From a virus, in IMG/VR virus record IMGVR_UViG_3300007735_000783, positions 1-64,000 of that record: 64,000 bases of DNA; one strand, given 5' to 3'. The notes beneath the pieces were generated by a model, which was given only the letters and a program-made list of their open reading frames with translations, ran no database searches and was not told the origin of the DNA. How positions within the stretch are numbered: position 1 is the stretch's first letter; every line of letters starts with the position of its first letter. Below, piece by piece: positions 57,030 to 64,000 of the stretch. Made by a program: the position numbers and the translations under genes.

Positions 57030-57887
57030 ATGTTTGAACATTTTTACCATCAAACAATAAGAAAAATTGTTGTGGCGTTTGGCGCATTGTTCAACGACAT
57101 TTATATTTCTCGTTACGATGATGCAGGCGGTGAAGTGGAGCGCATAAAGGTTCCCATATCTTACGGCCCACAACAGAAATTCATTCGTAGACTGGCTAGA
57201 ATAGGAACAGATTTTGATGCTACAAAGGTGAGAATAGAAAATTACTTGCCTCGTTTATCTTTTGAGTTGTCTAATCTAAATTACGATTCAACTCGCAAAT
57301 TAAACACAATGAATAGAACAGTATTTTTTAATGCTGCAAACACATCAACTCTAAAAACTCGTTATGAACGAGTTCCGTATAACATGGATATAAATCTTGG
57401 AGTTATGACCAAGAATACAGAAGACGCTCTGCAAATAATAGAACAGATATTGCCATACTTTCAGCCAGAGTATACAGTTTCTCTTAAGATGAATGAACTT
57501 GATACTAATGTAAATGTGCCAATAGTTTTCAAGAATTGTATTTTGGGTGAAGGAGATGATGGTTCTTACGGTGGTTACGATCTTAGAAAATTAACTTACG
57601 CCAATCTTTCGTTTACTTCTAAATTTTATCTGTATGGCCCAATTAAAGAACTCGGAGTCATTACAGATACCGGCGGAGTTTCTATTAATCCAGGAGGGGG
57701 AACTGGAGCAACTGGTGGAACTGGTGGAACTGCCGGTGGAATTAATATTATTGTGGGAGACGAAACTAGGGGTGCTACTGCTGCAACTATCAGAGTATAT
57801 GCAAATGAGGGAGTTACCGCAGGAGATTATGTTCCATTAGGCCCTACTGCACAGGAGTCTATTACTGAATTCCCTCCAAATGATTGA
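57030..57887 (+). CDS. gp15: Tail completion/sheath stabiliser gp15, with Gly-rich extension
   Basis: gp15 caps the head-proximal end of sheath and tube. The first 215 residues carry the family pattern: FEHFYHQTIRKIVVAFGALFNDIYISR, VPISYGPQQKFIRRL, LPRLSFELSNLNYDSTRKLN, YERVPYNMDINLGVMTKNTEDALQIIEQILPYFQPEYTVSLK and SFTSKFYLYGPIKELGVI. T4 gp15 has 272 residues. From residue 220 there is a collagen- or glycine-rich stretch (GGGTGATGGTGGTAGG) and a short beta tail (TIRVYANEGVTAGDYVPLG). This looks like an appended module, possibly for a collar or whisker-like decoration. Confidence 0.88.
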   Translation: MFEHFYHQTIRKIVVAFGALFNDIYISRYDDAGGEVERIKVPISYGPQQKFIRRLARIGTDFDATKVRIENYLPRLSFELSNLNYDSTRKLNTMNRTVFFNAANTSTLKTRYERVPYNMDINLGVMTKNTEDALQIIEQILPYFQPEYTVSLKMNELDTNVNVPIVFKNCILGEGDDGSYGGYDLRKLTYANLSFTSKFYLYGPIKELGVITDTGGVSINPGGGTGATGGTGGTAGGINIIVGDETRGATAATIRVYANEGVTAGDYVPLGPTAQESITEFPPND

Positions 57888-57898
57888 TAGGAGTTTAT

Positions 57899-58390
57899 AT
57901 GAATGGTGAATCAAAAGTTGATATGAATTTGAATGCTGCTATTTTTGGAGAAAAGATACCAGACAAAGGTGACAAGATCGTTGTATCGGAACCTGTTAAA
58001 ATATCTTCCTCTCTAACAGGAAATGCGGATGCTGACCGCGATTATCGTGAAGTTCGTGATAATCTAAAACGGGTTATCATTCAGTCGGAAGATGCTATTC
58101 AAGGCGTACTTCAAGTGGCTCAAGAAACACAAAGTTCTAGAGCATACGAAGTGGCTGCTCAGTTAATTCAAGCAACCCTTGAAGCCAACAATAAACTGAT
58201 GCATCTACACAAACAACTCAAGGATATTAAGCGAGATGATCCTGTTAAAGCAGGAGGTAGTGTTACCACTACAAACAACAATATCTTTGTGGGAAATACA
58301 GCAGAACTATCACGGTTCCTTCGTGCCCGAAAAGATTTGGAAACTGCAACTAAAGAGTTGCCGCCAGGAGATATTATAGATGCCTCCTAA
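57899..58390 (+). CDS. gp16: Terminase small subunit gp16
   Basis: gp16 regulates gp17 and starts packaging by binding concatemeric DNA. From ATG 57899, with TAGGAG six bases upstream, it has 163 residues (T4: 164); the longer TTG frame from 57884 is not needed. A helical core, DYREVRDNLKRVIIQSEDAIQGVLQVAQETQSSRAYEVAAQLIQATLEANNKLMHLHKQLK (residues 45-105), forms the central oligomerisation and binding domain. The C-terminus is flexible (TTTNNNIFVGNTAEL). It overlaps gp17 by 11 bases. Confidence 0.85.
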   Translation: MNGESKVDMNLNAAIFGEKIPDKGDKIVVSEPVKISSSLTGNADADRDYREVRDNLKRVIIQSEDAIQGVLQVAQETQSSRAYEVAAQLIQATLEANNKLMHLHKQLKDIKRDDPVKAGGSVTTTNNNIFVGNTAELSRFLRARKDLETATKELPPGDIIDAS

Positions 58391-60050
58391 AACAGGTATT
58401 GCTTATCTTGGTAACGCTCTGCTCAAAGGACCTGGAGTTAAAATTGAGTATACTCCCGAGCAGATGGAAGAGTATGTTAAATCCTCTGAAGATTTGGGTT
58501 ACTTTCTTACTAATTATTTTTACATTCGTTCGCTAGACAAAGGCCCAATCCTGTTTGATCTTTATGATTTCCAAAAACGATTCATTAAAGAGGTTCGTGA
58601 AAATCGCTTCACCATCTGTAAGTTTCCTCGTCAGACAGGAAAGACTTCATGTGTAACAGGAGACATCCTGCACATGACGCAGTTTACTCCTGACTATAAG
58701 GTAGCGGTTCTAGCCAACAAGCAAAAAACTGCAACAGAAATTCTAGACCGTATTAAACTGGCTTATGAACGCCTGCCTATGTGGATGAAACAAGGCGTGG
58801 TGGAGTGGAACAAAACTTCAATCAAGTTTGAAAACGGTTCCAAGATTATTGCATCATCCACTTCAGCAACCGCTGTTCGTGGTGATTCGTTTAACTACAT
58901 CATGTTAGACGAGTTTGCATTCGTTCCCAATAACATAGCCGACGAATTCTTTGCATCGGTATATCCAACTATTTCATCAGGTAAAACTTCTAAGATTGTA
59001 ATTGTGTCTACTCCCAAGGGTATGAACATGTATTACAAGATTTGGAAGGATGCGTTAGCAGGCAGAAATCCTTATAAAGCCGTGGAAGTTAAATGGTGGG
59101 AGGTTCCAGGTAGAGACGAAAAATGGAAAGAAACCACAAAGAAGGCTTTGGGATCTGAGCGTCTGTGGCTAGCCGAGTATGAATGCGAATTCTTGGGATC
59201 AGAGGACACGCTTGTAACTCCTAGCAAACTGTCATCTTTGGTTTATGAAGATCCAAAATTAACAACAAGAGATGGATTGACAGTATACAAAGAGCCTGAA
59301 AAAGAACACACATATACTATAACTGTAGACACCTGTAGAGCGGTTGGTTTAGACTACCATGCTTTTATAGTTTTGGATGTAACCAAAATGCCGTATACTG
59401 TGGTGGCTAAATTCAGAAACAATACGATGCCTGTGATGCTACTACCAAATATGATTACAACCGTTGCTCAAAAATATAACAATGCTTATATTTTGGTGGA
59501 AACCAACGATACAGGTCAACAGGTATCGGATATTATGCACGAAGAATTAGAATATGAAAATTTGATTACAACAACCATTAAGGGCAAAAAGGGACAACGA
59601 GCAACAGGATTCGGAGTAGGACGAGTTCAGTATGGCGTAAAGATGTCAAATCAGGTAAAGAAAACTGGATGTTTAATTCTAAAGGAAATGGTAGAAGGCG
59701 ACAAGGTAATCTTGAACGATTTTGACCTAGTATCCGAAATGTCTACATTCGTGTCTCACAAGTCATCCTACGCAGCCTCAGAGGGTTATAACGATGACTT
59801 GGTTTCGTGTATGGTTTTGTTTTGTTGGCTGTCAACCCAATCTTACTTTCGGGATTTGGTAAACACCAATATTCGCAAAAAACTAATGGAAGAAAAAATT
59901 AAAAAACTAGAGGAAGAATTGCTTCCGTTCGGGTTTTTAAGCACAGAATTAGACTCAGAAGAACAAGACAAGATTGATCTTGGTAGAGAGGGCCCGAAAA
60001 GGGTTTTTGATGGTGGTGGCTTTGCAAATGGTGACAGTTCTGTGTTCTGA
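58380..60050 (+). CDS. gp17: Terminase large subunit gp17 (packaging ATPase and nuclease)
   Basis: gp17 is the motor that drives DNA into the prohead and cuts the concatemer. The 556-residue protein has an ATPase domain with Walker A in FPRQTGKTS (residues 82-90) and Walker B in YIMLDEFAF (173-181). A VIVSTPKG coupling motif follows. The RNase H-like nuclease has TITVDTCRAVGLDYHAF (about residue 311), LVETNDTGQQVSD (about 372) and NDDLVSCMVLFCW (about 471), giving the metal-binding Asp/Glu set. T4 gp17 has 610 residues; the extreme N-terminus is shorter here. It follows gp16 with an 11-base overlap, as expected. Confidence 0.95.
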   Translation: MPPKTGIAYLGNALLKGPGVKIEYTPEQMEEYVKSSEDLGYFLTNYFYIRSLDKGPILFDLYDFQKRFIKEVRENRFTICKFPRQTGKTSCVTGDILHMTQFTPDYKVAVLANKQKTATEILDRIKLAYERLPMWMKQGVVEWNKTSIKFENGSKIIASSTSATAVRGDSFNYIMLDEFAFVPNNIADEFFASVYPTISSGKTSKIVIVSTPKGMNMYYKIWKDALAGRNPYKAVEVKWWEVPGRDEKWKETTKKALGSERLWLAEYECEFLGSEDTLVTPSKLSSLVYEDPKLTTRDGLTVYKEPEKEHTYTITVDTCRAVGLDYHAFIVLDVTKMPYTVVAKFRNNTMPVMLLPNMITTVAQKYNNAYILVETNDTGQQVSDIMHEELEYENLITTTIKGKKGQRATGFGVGRVQYGVKMSNQVKKTGCLILKEMVEGDKVILNDFDLVSEMSTFVSHKSSYAASEGYNDDLVSCMVLFCWLSTQSYFRDLVNTNIRKKLMEEKIKKLEEELLPFGFLSTELDSEEQDKIDLGREGPKRVFDGGGFANGDSSVF

Positions 60051-60068
60051 TTCTAATAACTGTTTTTA

Positions 60069-60076
60069 CTAAATAC
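60069..60076 (+). promoter_or_regulatory. Late promoter box CTAAATAC (plus strand)
   Basis: The CTAAATA core lies in the 71-base gap between gp17 and gp18, 45 bases before the gp18 ATG, with AAGGAG (60110-60115) close to the start. It fits strong late expression of sheath and tube. Confidence 0.6.
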
Positions 60077-60121
60077 ACCTTGAAACCTTAATTTTATACT
60101 TCCTAACAAGGAGAACGATAG

Positions 60122-61843
60122 ATGGCATTCCAATTAAGTCCAGGCGTAAATGTAACAGAAAAAGATCTAACAACAATCGTTCCTACTGTGGCTACAACTG
60201 CCGCAGGCATGGCAGGATTGTTTGAATGGGGCCCTGTAGGGTTGCCCGTTACAATCAGTAGTGTTCAAGAACTAGGAACCCTATTCGGAATGCCAAGAGA
60301 CGGTAACGCCGAATGGTGGTTTACCGCTTATAACTATCTTGGATACGGTAGCAACCTAAAGGTTGTTCGTCATGTTGACGACACTGCTGCTAAAAATGCA
60401 ACAATGGGTACAAAAACTCCGGTTTTGGTAAAAACCGTAGATGCTGCTCCTTCAACAGGAACAGTTGCTACAAATGGTCTTTTTGCTGCTCGTTATCCTG
60501 GCGAATTGGGAAATTCGTTGTGGGTAGATGTTTGTGGTTCTGCAATAACCGGATCAGGCGCAGGTGCAACTTTCGGAAGTTGGCAGTGGGCTGGTTTGTT
60601 TAGTGGAAAGCCATCATCTTCTGCTTACTCGGAAAGACTTGGAATATCAGAAAACGATGCGTTCCACATGGTTGTTGTTGACTATGCTGGTAAGTTCACA
60701 GGAACTCCTCTATCGGTTCTAGAAAAATACGAAAATATTTCTATTCATCCAGGTGCAATTAATCCTGATGGAACCCCACTTTTCTACAAGACAAAGATTA
60801 ACGATGAATCTCGTTATATTCTTGCTCTAGGAAATCAATCATCAGACGATGTAACCAACTTTACAAGCGGTATGACAGGTTACGGAACACCTACCGCATG
60901 GACAAGTACACAATCTGGTGGTGCTTACGCTGCTCGTATGAGTGGTGGTACAGGACAGTTCTCAGGTGTGGCAAGTATTGCAGATGAAAATGGTGGATTC
61001 TATGCGTTTGGAGACGCTGACACCATTGATGTAAACCTATTAATGGGCGGCCCACTTTCAGGAAACAATGCACAAAAGGTTTGTGATATTGCAAAGGCAA
61101 GAAAAGACTGCGTAGCCTTTGTTTCATCTCCAAACAGCAATCCATCAGAAAGTTCAACCACAAAGGTAAGCAACTGCTTGACTCTAAGAACAGCAGTTGG
61201 TAACAACAACTACGCCTTTATTGATAGCGGTTACAAGTACATGTACGATCCATTCAACGATGTGTATCGTTACATCCCACTAAACGGCGATGTTGCAGGT
61301 TTGTGTGCTCGTTCAGATATCACAAACGATCCTTGGTACTCACCCGCAGGATTCAACCGTGGTCAAGTTCGTAACACCATCAAGTTGGCTTTCAATCCAA
61401 CCAAGACAGAAAGAGATTCAATCTACTCAAACGGTGTAAACCCTGTAGTGACTTTCTCTGGCGAAGGTACAGTTCTCTTTGGAGATAAGACTGCACAAAC
61501 TCGTCCATCTGCTTTTGATCGTATCAATGTTCGTCGCCTCTTCATTGTTCTAGAAAAGGCAATCGCAACTGCTGCCAAGTATAGCCTGTTTGAATTTAAC
61601 GATGCATTTACTCGCTCACAATTCAGATCGTTGGTTGAGCCATTCCTTCGTGATGTTCAGGCTCGTCGTGGTATCACCGATTTTAAGGTTGTTTGTGACG
61701 AGAAGAACAATACATCACAAGTTGTTGACAGCAATCAGTTTGTTGCCGACATCTATGTGAAGCCAAATCGCAGCATTAATTTCATCCAACTCAACTTTGT
61801 TGCTACCAAGTCGGGCGTTTCGTTCGAGGAAGTAGGAGCCTAA
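60122..61843 (+). CDS. gp18: Tail sheath protein gp18
   Basis: The contractile sheath subunit has 573 residues (T4: 659). The N-terminus is standard: FQLSPGVNVTEKDLTTIVPTVATTAAGMAGLFEWGPVGLPVTISSVQELGTLFG, followed by WWFTAYNYLGYGSNLKVVRH. The middle shows beta-rich protease-resistant sequence. The C-terminal contracted-core region is conserved: GVNPVVTFSGEGTVLFGDKTAQTRPSAFDRINVRRLFIVLEKAIATAAKYSLFEFND and RGITDFKVVCDEKNN, IYVKPNRSINFIQLNFVA. It has its own late box and a second one before the tube gene. Confidence 0.95.
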   Translation: MAFQLSPGVNVTEKDLTTIVPTVATTAAGMAGLFEWGPVGLPVTISSVQELGTLFGMPRDGNAEWWFTAYNYLGYGSNLKVVRHVDDTAAKNATMGTKTPVLVKTVDAAPSTGTVATNGLFAARYPGELGNSLWVDVCGSAITGSGAGATFGSWQWAGLFSGKPSSSAYSERLGISENDAFHMVVVDYAGKFTGTPLSVLEKYENISIHPGAINPDGTPLFYKTKINDESRYILALGNQSSDDVTNFTSGMTGYGTPTAWTSTQSGGAYAARMSGGTGQFSGVASIADENGGFYAFGDADTIDVNLLMGGPLSGNNAQKVCDIAKARKDCVAFVSSPNSNPSESSTTKVSNCLTLRTAVGNNNYAFIDSGYKYMYDPFNDVYRYIPLNGDVAGLCARSDITNDPWYSPAGFNRGQVRNTIKLAFNPTKTERDSIYSNGVNPVVTFSGEGTVLFGDKTAQTRPSAFDRINVRRLFIVLEKAIATAAKYSLFEFNDAFTRSQFRSLVEPFLRDVQARRGITDFKVVCDEKNNTSQVVDSNQFVADIYVKPNRSINFIQLNFVATKSGVSFEEVGA

Positions 61844-61847
61844 ATAA
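61840..61847 (+). promoter_or_regulatory. Late promoter box CTAAATAA (plus strand)
   Basis: CTAAATAA overlaps the sheath stop codon and lies 23 bases before the tube ATG, with AAAGGAAACAGGAG as ribosome site. It would give extra tube-protein mRNA. Confidence 0.55.
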
Positions 61848-61870
61848 AAAGGAAACAGGAGAACAGTTAA

Positions 61871-62503
61871 ATGGCATACAGTCAATTTAGCATAGACGCA
61901 TTTAGAGCAAACCTAATCAATGGTGGTGCAAGAGATAACCTTTACCTAGTATCAGGTGTATTTCCTGGTAGTGCAACAGGTATCATCAATGCTGCCGCCA
62001 GTGTTGCTGGTGCTCTCTTTGGTGGAGCCGTAGCAGGAGCAATTACAAACACTGCTGCTGCTGTGGGTCTAAGCAATCCAGGTGCTCAGGTTTCCTTCTT
62101 ATGCCGTTCAGCAGGCATTCCTGCTGCAACTCTAGGGCAAGTAGAAGTAAACTACATGGGTAGAAAGTTAAAGTACGGTGGAGACCGTGAATTTGCTGAC
62201 TGGAACATCAAGTGCTATAACGATGGTGGATATCAGTTGCGTAAAGCATTTGAATCATGGTCAAACATCATCAACTCATATCAGGGCAATGTTGGCCCAA
62301 ACAATATGAATTCTTACCTTTGTGACTGGTATGTACAACCACTATCTCGTGAAGGCAATCCAATTTGCACTTACAAGATGGTTGGAGTATGGCCAAAGGA
62401 TGTTCAAGGTTACGAATTGAACTTTGATTCAAAGACCAACATCTCAGAGTTTGGTGTGGTGATGTCGTATCAGTACCATGAACTTCAGGGCGTAACAACC
62501 TGA
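61871..62503 (+). CDS. gp19: Tail tube protein gp19
   Basis: The tube subunit has 210 residues (T4: 163). It starts YSQFSIDAFRANLINGGARDNLYLVSG and includes SFLCRSAGIPAATLGQVEVNYMGRKLKYGGDREFADWNIKCYNDGGYQLRKAFESWSNIINSYQGNVG, the tube strand-and-loop pattern. VWPKDVQGYELNFDSKTNISEFGVVMSYQYHEL ends it. An Ala/Gly-rich insertion at residues 33-65 (INAAASVAGALFGGAVAGAITNTAAAVGLSN) makes it longer than T4 gp19 and probably projects from the tube. Similar core phrases in gp54 show that the two are related, as in T4. Confidence 0.92.
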   Translation: MAYSQFSIDAFRANLINGGARDNLYLVSGVFPGSATGIINAAASVAGALFGGAVAGAITNTAAAVGLSNPGAQVSFLCRSAGIPAATLGQVEVNYMGRKLKYGGDREFADWNIKCYNDGGYQLRKAFESWSNIINSYQGNVGPNNMNSYLCDWYVQPLSREGNPICTYKMVGVWPKDVQGYELNFDSKTNISEFGVVMSYQYHELQGVTT

Positions 62504-62530
62504 TTCAAAATTTAATGGAGTCTTTATAAT

Positions 62531-64000
62531 ATGGAACTCTTCGGCTTAAAAATTGAGAGGTCGAAGAAGCAGCAAAGCGACTTCAAGGCACTAAAGTCAT
62601 TCGTAGTTCCAACTACGGATGACGGTGCAATTCCAGTCGAAGCAGGCGGCTTCTACGGTCAGTATGTGGATCTTGACGGTTCAGTTCGTAATGACTACGA
62701 ATTGGTAGCCAAATACCGTGAAATGTCAATGGATCCCATTTGTGAAACTGCTATTGACGATGTTGTGAACGAATCAATTGTCTGTGAAGGCAAGCGTTCT
62801 CCTGTAAAGATTTTCTTCACCAGCGATCTAAAAGTTGGTGAGCCTATTAAAGATAAAATACAGGAAGAATTCAAAAACATTCTTCGTGTCATGCAGTTTG
62901 AAACCAAGGGTTACGAAGTGTTTCGTCGTTGGTATGTGGACGGTAAGATTTACTTTCACATTATTACCGATGAGAAAAGAACCGAAAAGGGTATTCTTGA
63001 ACTTCGTTTCGTTGATCCATTAAACATTCAAAAGATTCGTGAGTTTGAAAAAGAAACTCGCAAAGACGGCACGAAAATCATTACTGGTTATCGTGACTTC
63101 TACATCTACAATAAAGATAATCCTCGTGCAGGTGGTAATGCAGCAGGCATCAAGATTAACGATGATGCCATTGCATTCTGTTCATCAGGTCTGTTTGATA
63201 GTCGCTATCGCAGAACTGTTGGATTTATGCACAAGGCTATCAAGCCACTAAATCAACTTCGCATGATGGAAGACGCGGTAGTAATCTACCGTCTATCTCG
63301 TGCTCCTGAACGCCGCATCTTTTACATAGATGTTGGTTCGCTGCCTAAGACTAAAGCCGAGCAGTATGTCAAGGACATCATGGGCAAGTATCGTAACAAA
63401 CTTGTGTACGATGCTAATACTGGTGAAATCCGAGACGACAAGAAGTTTATGAGCATGTTGGAAGACTACTGGCTACCTCGTCGTGAAGGCTCAAAGGGCA
63501 CTGAAATCAGCACACTTAGTGGAGCGCAGAATCTTGGCGAAATGACCGATGTGGTGTATTTCCAAAAGAAACTGTATAAGGCTCTAAATGTGCCGGTATC
63601 TCGTTTAGAGCAAGACAAGGGGTTCCAATTGGGGCGTGCTGCTGAAATTAGCCGTGACGAACTCAAATTTAATAAATTTGTCATTCGTTTGCGTAACAAG
63701 TTCAGTGAAATTTTCTACGATCTGCTACGCAAGCAGTTGCTGATGAAGGGAATCATCAAGCAGGACGACTGGGCTGGTATTAAAGAATGCCTGTTTTTTG
63801 ATTACCTCAAGGATAGCCACTTTGTAGAACTCAAAAATCAAGAGTTGCGAAAGGGTATGTACGAGGAACTGAGCCAAGTTGAAAAATACATAGGTAAGTA
63901 CTATTCACATTATTGGATTCGTACTCAAGTGTTGGCTATGAGTGAAGCGCAGATCAAGGAAATGGACAGTCAGATATCTAAGGAGCGTAATGCAGGCTTG
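62531..64000 (+). CDS. gp20: Portal protein gp20 (3' partial)
   Basis: The frame from ATG 62531 (GGAG at 62516-62519) is open for 490 codons to the window end, so the stop is outside. gp20 forms the dodecameric portal through which DNA passes. MELFGLKIERSKKQQSDFKALKSFV begins it. EAGGFYGQYVDLDGSVRNDYELVAKYREMSMDPICETAIDDVVNESIV, FRRWYVDGKIYFHIIT, ELRFVDPLNIQKIRE, SRAPERRIFYIDVGSLPKTKAEQY and DYWLPRREGSKGTEISTLSGAQNLGE are all standard gp20 blocks. T4 gp20 has 524 residues, so roughly 30-60 are likely missing. Confidence 0.95.
   Translation, partial: MELFGLKIERSKKQQSDFKALKSFVVPTTDDGAIPVEAGGFYGQYVDLDGSVRNDYELVAKYREMSMDPICETAIDDVVNESIVCEGKRSPVKIFFTSDLKVGEPIKDKIQEEFKNILRVMQFETKGYEVFRRWYVDGKIYFHIITDEKRTEKGILELRFVDPLNIQKIREFEKETRKDGTKIITGYRDFYIYNKDNPRAGGNAAGIKINDDAIAFCSSGLFDSRYRRTVGFMHKAIKPLNQLRMMEDAVVIYRLSRAPERRIFYIDVGSLPKTKAEQYVKDIMGKYRNKLVYDANTGEIRDDKKFMSMLEDYWLPRREGSKGTEISTLSGAQNLGEMTDVVYFQKKLYKALNVPVSRLEQDKGFQLGRAAEISRDELKFNKFVIRLRNKFSEIFYDLLRKQLLMKGIIKQDDWAGIKECLFFDYLKDSHFVELKNQELRKGMYEELSQVEKYIGKYYSHYWIRTQVLAMSEAQIKEMDSQISKERNAGL

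Noticed and set aside
1-64000. tRNA genes
   Set aside because: No cloverleaf-like stretch with the GGTTCRANNCC T-arm pattern was found in the short intergenic gaps.

Overview
The window is part of a T4-like (contractile-tailed, tailed dsDNA) phage genome. It carries recognisable relatives of T4 gp4, gp5, gp6, gp8, gp13 to gp20, gp25, gp26, gp27, gp32, gp33, gp48, gp53, gp54 and gp59, plus T4-type late promoter boxes (TATAAATA and CTAAATA). The long glycine- and threonine-rich fibre genes, a DUF4815-type giant protein, an FmdB-like zinc ribbon and a DUF6433-like protein resemble marine T4-like phages (the cyanophage-related branch) more than coliphage T4. The host cannot be named. Clear Shine-Dalgarno sites and TTGACA-N16-TATACT style promoters argue for a host with ordinary sigma-70 signals. 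No tRNA, rRNA, IS element or CRISPR array was seen.

Layout. (1) 1-2581, plus strand: end of a repeat-rich fibre gene and a frame-disrupted small relative. (2) 2633-5829, plus: a sigma-70-like promoter with a hairpin at its start point, then an HNH endonuclease, a class II ribonucleotide reductase and a RuvC-like resolvase. (3) 5826-37769, minus: one uninterrupted block of about 32 kb, read from gp48-like through gp53, gp27-like, gp5-like, PAAR tip, gp25, gp6, a gp7-position protein, gp8 and DUF4815 into a tandem array of fibre and adhesin genes. (4) 37805-43770, plus: gp4, a conserved protein, gp54, gp26, a small chaperone-like ORF and the tape measure. (5) 43771-48178, minus: gp32, gp59, gp33, a PD-(D/E)XK nuclease, a zinc ribbon, the UV endonuclease UvdE and small proteins, driven by a sigma-70-like promoter. 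(6) 48270-64000, plus: a divergent sigma-70-like promoter and a conserved protein, then late genes: DUF6433-like, glycosyltransferase, large collar fibre, neck gp13/14/15, terminase gp16/17, sheath gp18, tube gp19 and a portal gp20 cut by the window end.

How it works together. Regions 2 and 5 make nucleotides, protect single-stranded DNA, load the helicase (gp59), repair and resolve DNA, and supply the late co-activator gp33. Late boxes then switch on baseplate, tail, neck, packaging and fibre genes. Divergent late boxes at about 37.81-37.83 kb and divergent sigma-70-like promoters at about 48.24-48.30 kb are the two transcription switch points.

Most notable: a T TTT TTT slippery heptamer three bases before the gp26 stop would shift ribosomes by -1 into the small ORF just upstream of the tape measure. 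This is the arrangement of the lambda G/GT tail chaperones and, as far as I know, is not described for T4-like gp26. Other points are a hairpin containing a late-promoter-like box over the resolvase start (compare T4 gene 49), an ATC start for gp4, a complete seven-repeat RCC1-type propeller inside a fibre gene, and six adjacent fibre genes sharing one N-terminal peptide.
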